Shown here: positions 5,082 through 6,556 of the stretch, in pieces
Layout of the letters: every line of letters starts with the position of its first letter
How positions within the stretch are numbered: the first letter of the stretch is position 1
DNA from: an uncultured Clostridia bacterium
Lineage (GTDB): Bacteria; Bacillota; Clostridia; Oscillospirales; Oscillospiraceae
Assembly: GCA_947167725.1 (NCBI GenBank)
Contig: CAMVJF010000102.1
Coordinates: 1 to 6,556 of the forward strand
Reading direction: 5' to 3'
Length of the DNA: 6,556 nt
Position numbers and translations under genes: made by a program
The notes under the pieces: generated by a model
Told to the model about the DNA's origin: nothing
The model's database searches: none
What the model saw: only the letters and a program-made list of their open reading frames with translations

Positions 5082-6556
5082 ATGGCAAGAGGAAAAGACC
5101 TGGTGATCGTCGAATCACCGGCCAAGGCAAAGACCATCGAGAAGTATCTCGGCGGACAGTACAAGGTAAAAGCATCCATGGGTCATCTCCGGGATCTGCC
5201 GAAGAGCAAGCTGGGTGTTGATATAGAGAACGGATTCGAGCCGGAGTATATCCCGGTTCAGGATAAAAAGGATCTGATCGCGGAACTGAAAAAGGACGCC
5301 AAATCAGCCGGAACAGTCTATCTCGCGACGGACCCCGACCGCGAGGGCGAGGCGATCTCCTGGCATCTCAAGGAGCTGCTGGAGCTTGACGACGAGAAGG
5401 CCAAACGCGTGACCTTCAACGAGATCACTAAAAAGGTCGTGACCGAAAGCATCCAGAATCCGCGCGGGATAGACAGCGATCTGGTGGACGCTCAGCAGGC
5501 GCGCCGCGTGCTCGACCGGATCGTAGGCTATCAGATCTCTCCGCTTTTGTGGAAGAAGGTCAAGGCCGGCCTGTCAGCCGGACGCGTCCAGTCTGTTGCT
5601 GCCCGCATGGTTGTCGACCGCGAGGAGGAGATCAAAGCCTTCCAAAGCGAGGAGTACTGGCTGCTCGACGCGCTGCTGTCCTGCGGAGAAGAGGACGCGC
5701 GCTTTACCGCGCGCTTCTACGGCGTCGGTGAGAAAAAGACCGAACTGAAAAATGAGGACGAGGTCAAGGCGGTGATCGAGGCGACGCAGGACGAGCCGTT
5801 CTTCGTCAAATCGGTCAAACGCGGCGAAAAGCAGAAGAGCCCCGCGCCGCCCTTCATTACCTCCACGCTGCAGCAGGAGGCGTCGCGCCGCCTGGCGATG
5901 ACGCCGCGCCGCACGATGTCGATCGCCCAGCAGCTCTACGAAGGCGTGGAGATCAGCGGTCACGGCACGATCGGCCTCATCACCTACATGAGGACCGACT
6001 CGCTGCGCCTCTCGGAGGAGGCGCTTGCCGCGGCCAGGAGCTATATCATCGGGCGCTACGGCGAGAAGTACTACCCCGGAACGCCGCGCCGCTTCAAGAC
6101 CAAGGCCGGTGCGCAGGATGCGCACGAGGCGATCCGTCCGACCTCCGTCGAGCTTTCTCCCGAGGTCGTCCGCAAGGATCTCACGCAGGAGCAGTATCGG
6201 CTCTACCGCTTGATCTGGGGCCGTTTCACGGCCAGCCAGATGGCCAACGCCGTGTACGACAACGTGGCGGTGGAGGTCGAATCTGCCGGGTACAGCTTCC
6301 GCTCGAATTACTCCGAGCTGACATTTCCGGGCTATACCGCAGTCTATGAAGAGGCGCGCGATGAGGAATCCAGCGAGCTGCAGAATCCGCTGCCTTCCCT
6401 GAACGAGGGGGAACGCGTCTATCTCGAGAAGATGACACCGCAGCAGCAGTTTACCCAGCCTCCCGCCCGCTATACCGAGGCGACGCTGATCCGCGCGATG
6501 GAGGAAAAGGGCATCGGCCGCCCGTCGACCTATGCGCCGACGATCACGGCGATCCC
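5082..6556 (+). CDS. topA: DNA topoisomerase I (type IA), 3' end beyond window
   Basis: TopA relaxes negatively supercoiled DNA through a transient 5'-phosphotyrosine link to one strand. The first 491 residues are visible, out of about 690 typical of Firmicutes; the frame is still open at the right edge. Seen: the Toprim domain at about 5-115, starting DLVIVESPAKAKTIEKYLG with the catalytic Glu11, and with the metal-binding D84-P-D86-R-E88 in DPDREGEA. Then QQARRVLDRIVGYQISPLLW, LSAGRVQSVAARM (from residue 164), and the active-site Tyr302 in GLITYMRTDS. AQDAHEAIRPTS starts at 344 and GIGRPSTYAPT at 477-487. All catalytic residues in the visible part are intact. The C-terminal zinc-ribbon region, usual in this family, would lie outside the window. 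The start is supported by GAGGA at 5071-5075, six bases before ATG, and by the standard N-terminus. It follows dprA, as in Bacillus. Confidence 0.97.
   Translation, partial: MARGKDLVIVESPAKAKTIEKYLGGQYKVKASMGHLRDLPKSKLGVDIENGFEPEYIPVQDKKDLIAELKKDAKSAGTVYLATDPDREGEAISWHLKELLELDDEKAKRVTFNEITKKVVTESIQNPRGIDSDLVDAQQARRVLDRIVGYQISPLLWKKVKAGLSAGRVQSVAARMVVDREEEIKAFQSEEYWLLDALLSCGEEDARFTARFYGVGEKKTELKNEDEVKAVIEATQDEPFFVKSVKRGEKQKSPAPPFITSTLQQEASRRLAMTPRRTMSIAQQLYEGVEISGHGTIGLITYMRTDSLRLSEEALAAARSYIIGRYGEKYYPGTPRRFKTKAGAQDAHEAIRPTSVELSPEVVRKDLTQEQYRLYRLIWGRFTASQMANAVYDNVAVEVESAGYSFRSNYSELTFPGYTAVYEEARDEESSELQNPLPSLNEGERVYLEKMTPQQQFTQPPARYTEATLIRAMEEKGIGRPSTYAPTITAI

Noticed and set aside
1..6556. Mobile elements, CRISPR arrays, tRNA/rRNA genes, toxin-antitoxin or defence genes
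   Set aside because: I looked for transposase-like proteins, regularly spaced repeats, tRNA cloverleaf patterns and short paired ORFs in the gaps, and saw none. Almost all of the window is occupied by the five genes listed.

Overview
The window is GC-rich, protein-dense DNA with every supported gene on the + strand. It probably comes from the chromosome of a high-GC Clostridia-type Firmicute (Oscillospiraceae/Ruminococcaceae-like). This is inferred from the dprA-topA adjacency typical of Firmicutes, the strong AGGAGG-type ribosome binding sites, the Gram-positive-style HlyD/MacA-like adaptor and the GC-ending codon use. The taxon is inference; no marker gene fixes it.

Layout. (1) Positions 40-2854 hold a tightly coupled pair: a membrane-anchored HlyD/MacA-type adaptor, then, one base after its stop, a two-helix membrane protein with a MacB-like extracytoplasmic domain. 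Together they look like the end of an ABC-efflux or export operon whose ATPase and full permease, if any, lie upstream. (2) Positions 2855-2997 are a short non-coding leader with two hairpins. The second is followed by a pyrimidine/T-rich tract and is a plausible intrinsic terminator. A 9-nt direct repeat in the leader could let the RNA fold in two alternative ways. (3) Positions 2998-4984 hold a SpoU/TrmH-family 2'-O-ribose RNA methyltransferase and dprA, separated by one base, with the dprA ribosome binding site inside the methyltransferase's last codons. (4) Positions 4985-5081 are a 97-nt spacer with a strong near-palindromic hairpin just before the topA ribosome binding site. (5) From 5082 to the right edge runs topA (type IA DNA topoisomerase I), cut by the window end after 491 complete codons.

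Functionally the window joins an envelope transport module to a housekeeping information-processing cluster (RNA modification, ssDNA/RecA loading, DNA supercoiling). I see no insertion sequence, CRISPR array, phage gene, tRNA or rRNA. Nothing here is clearly a new defence or mobile system. The less ordinary points are the adaptor plus truncated MacB-like partner, the refolding-capable leader at 2874-2973, the hairpin before topA, and eroded motif positions in DprA.
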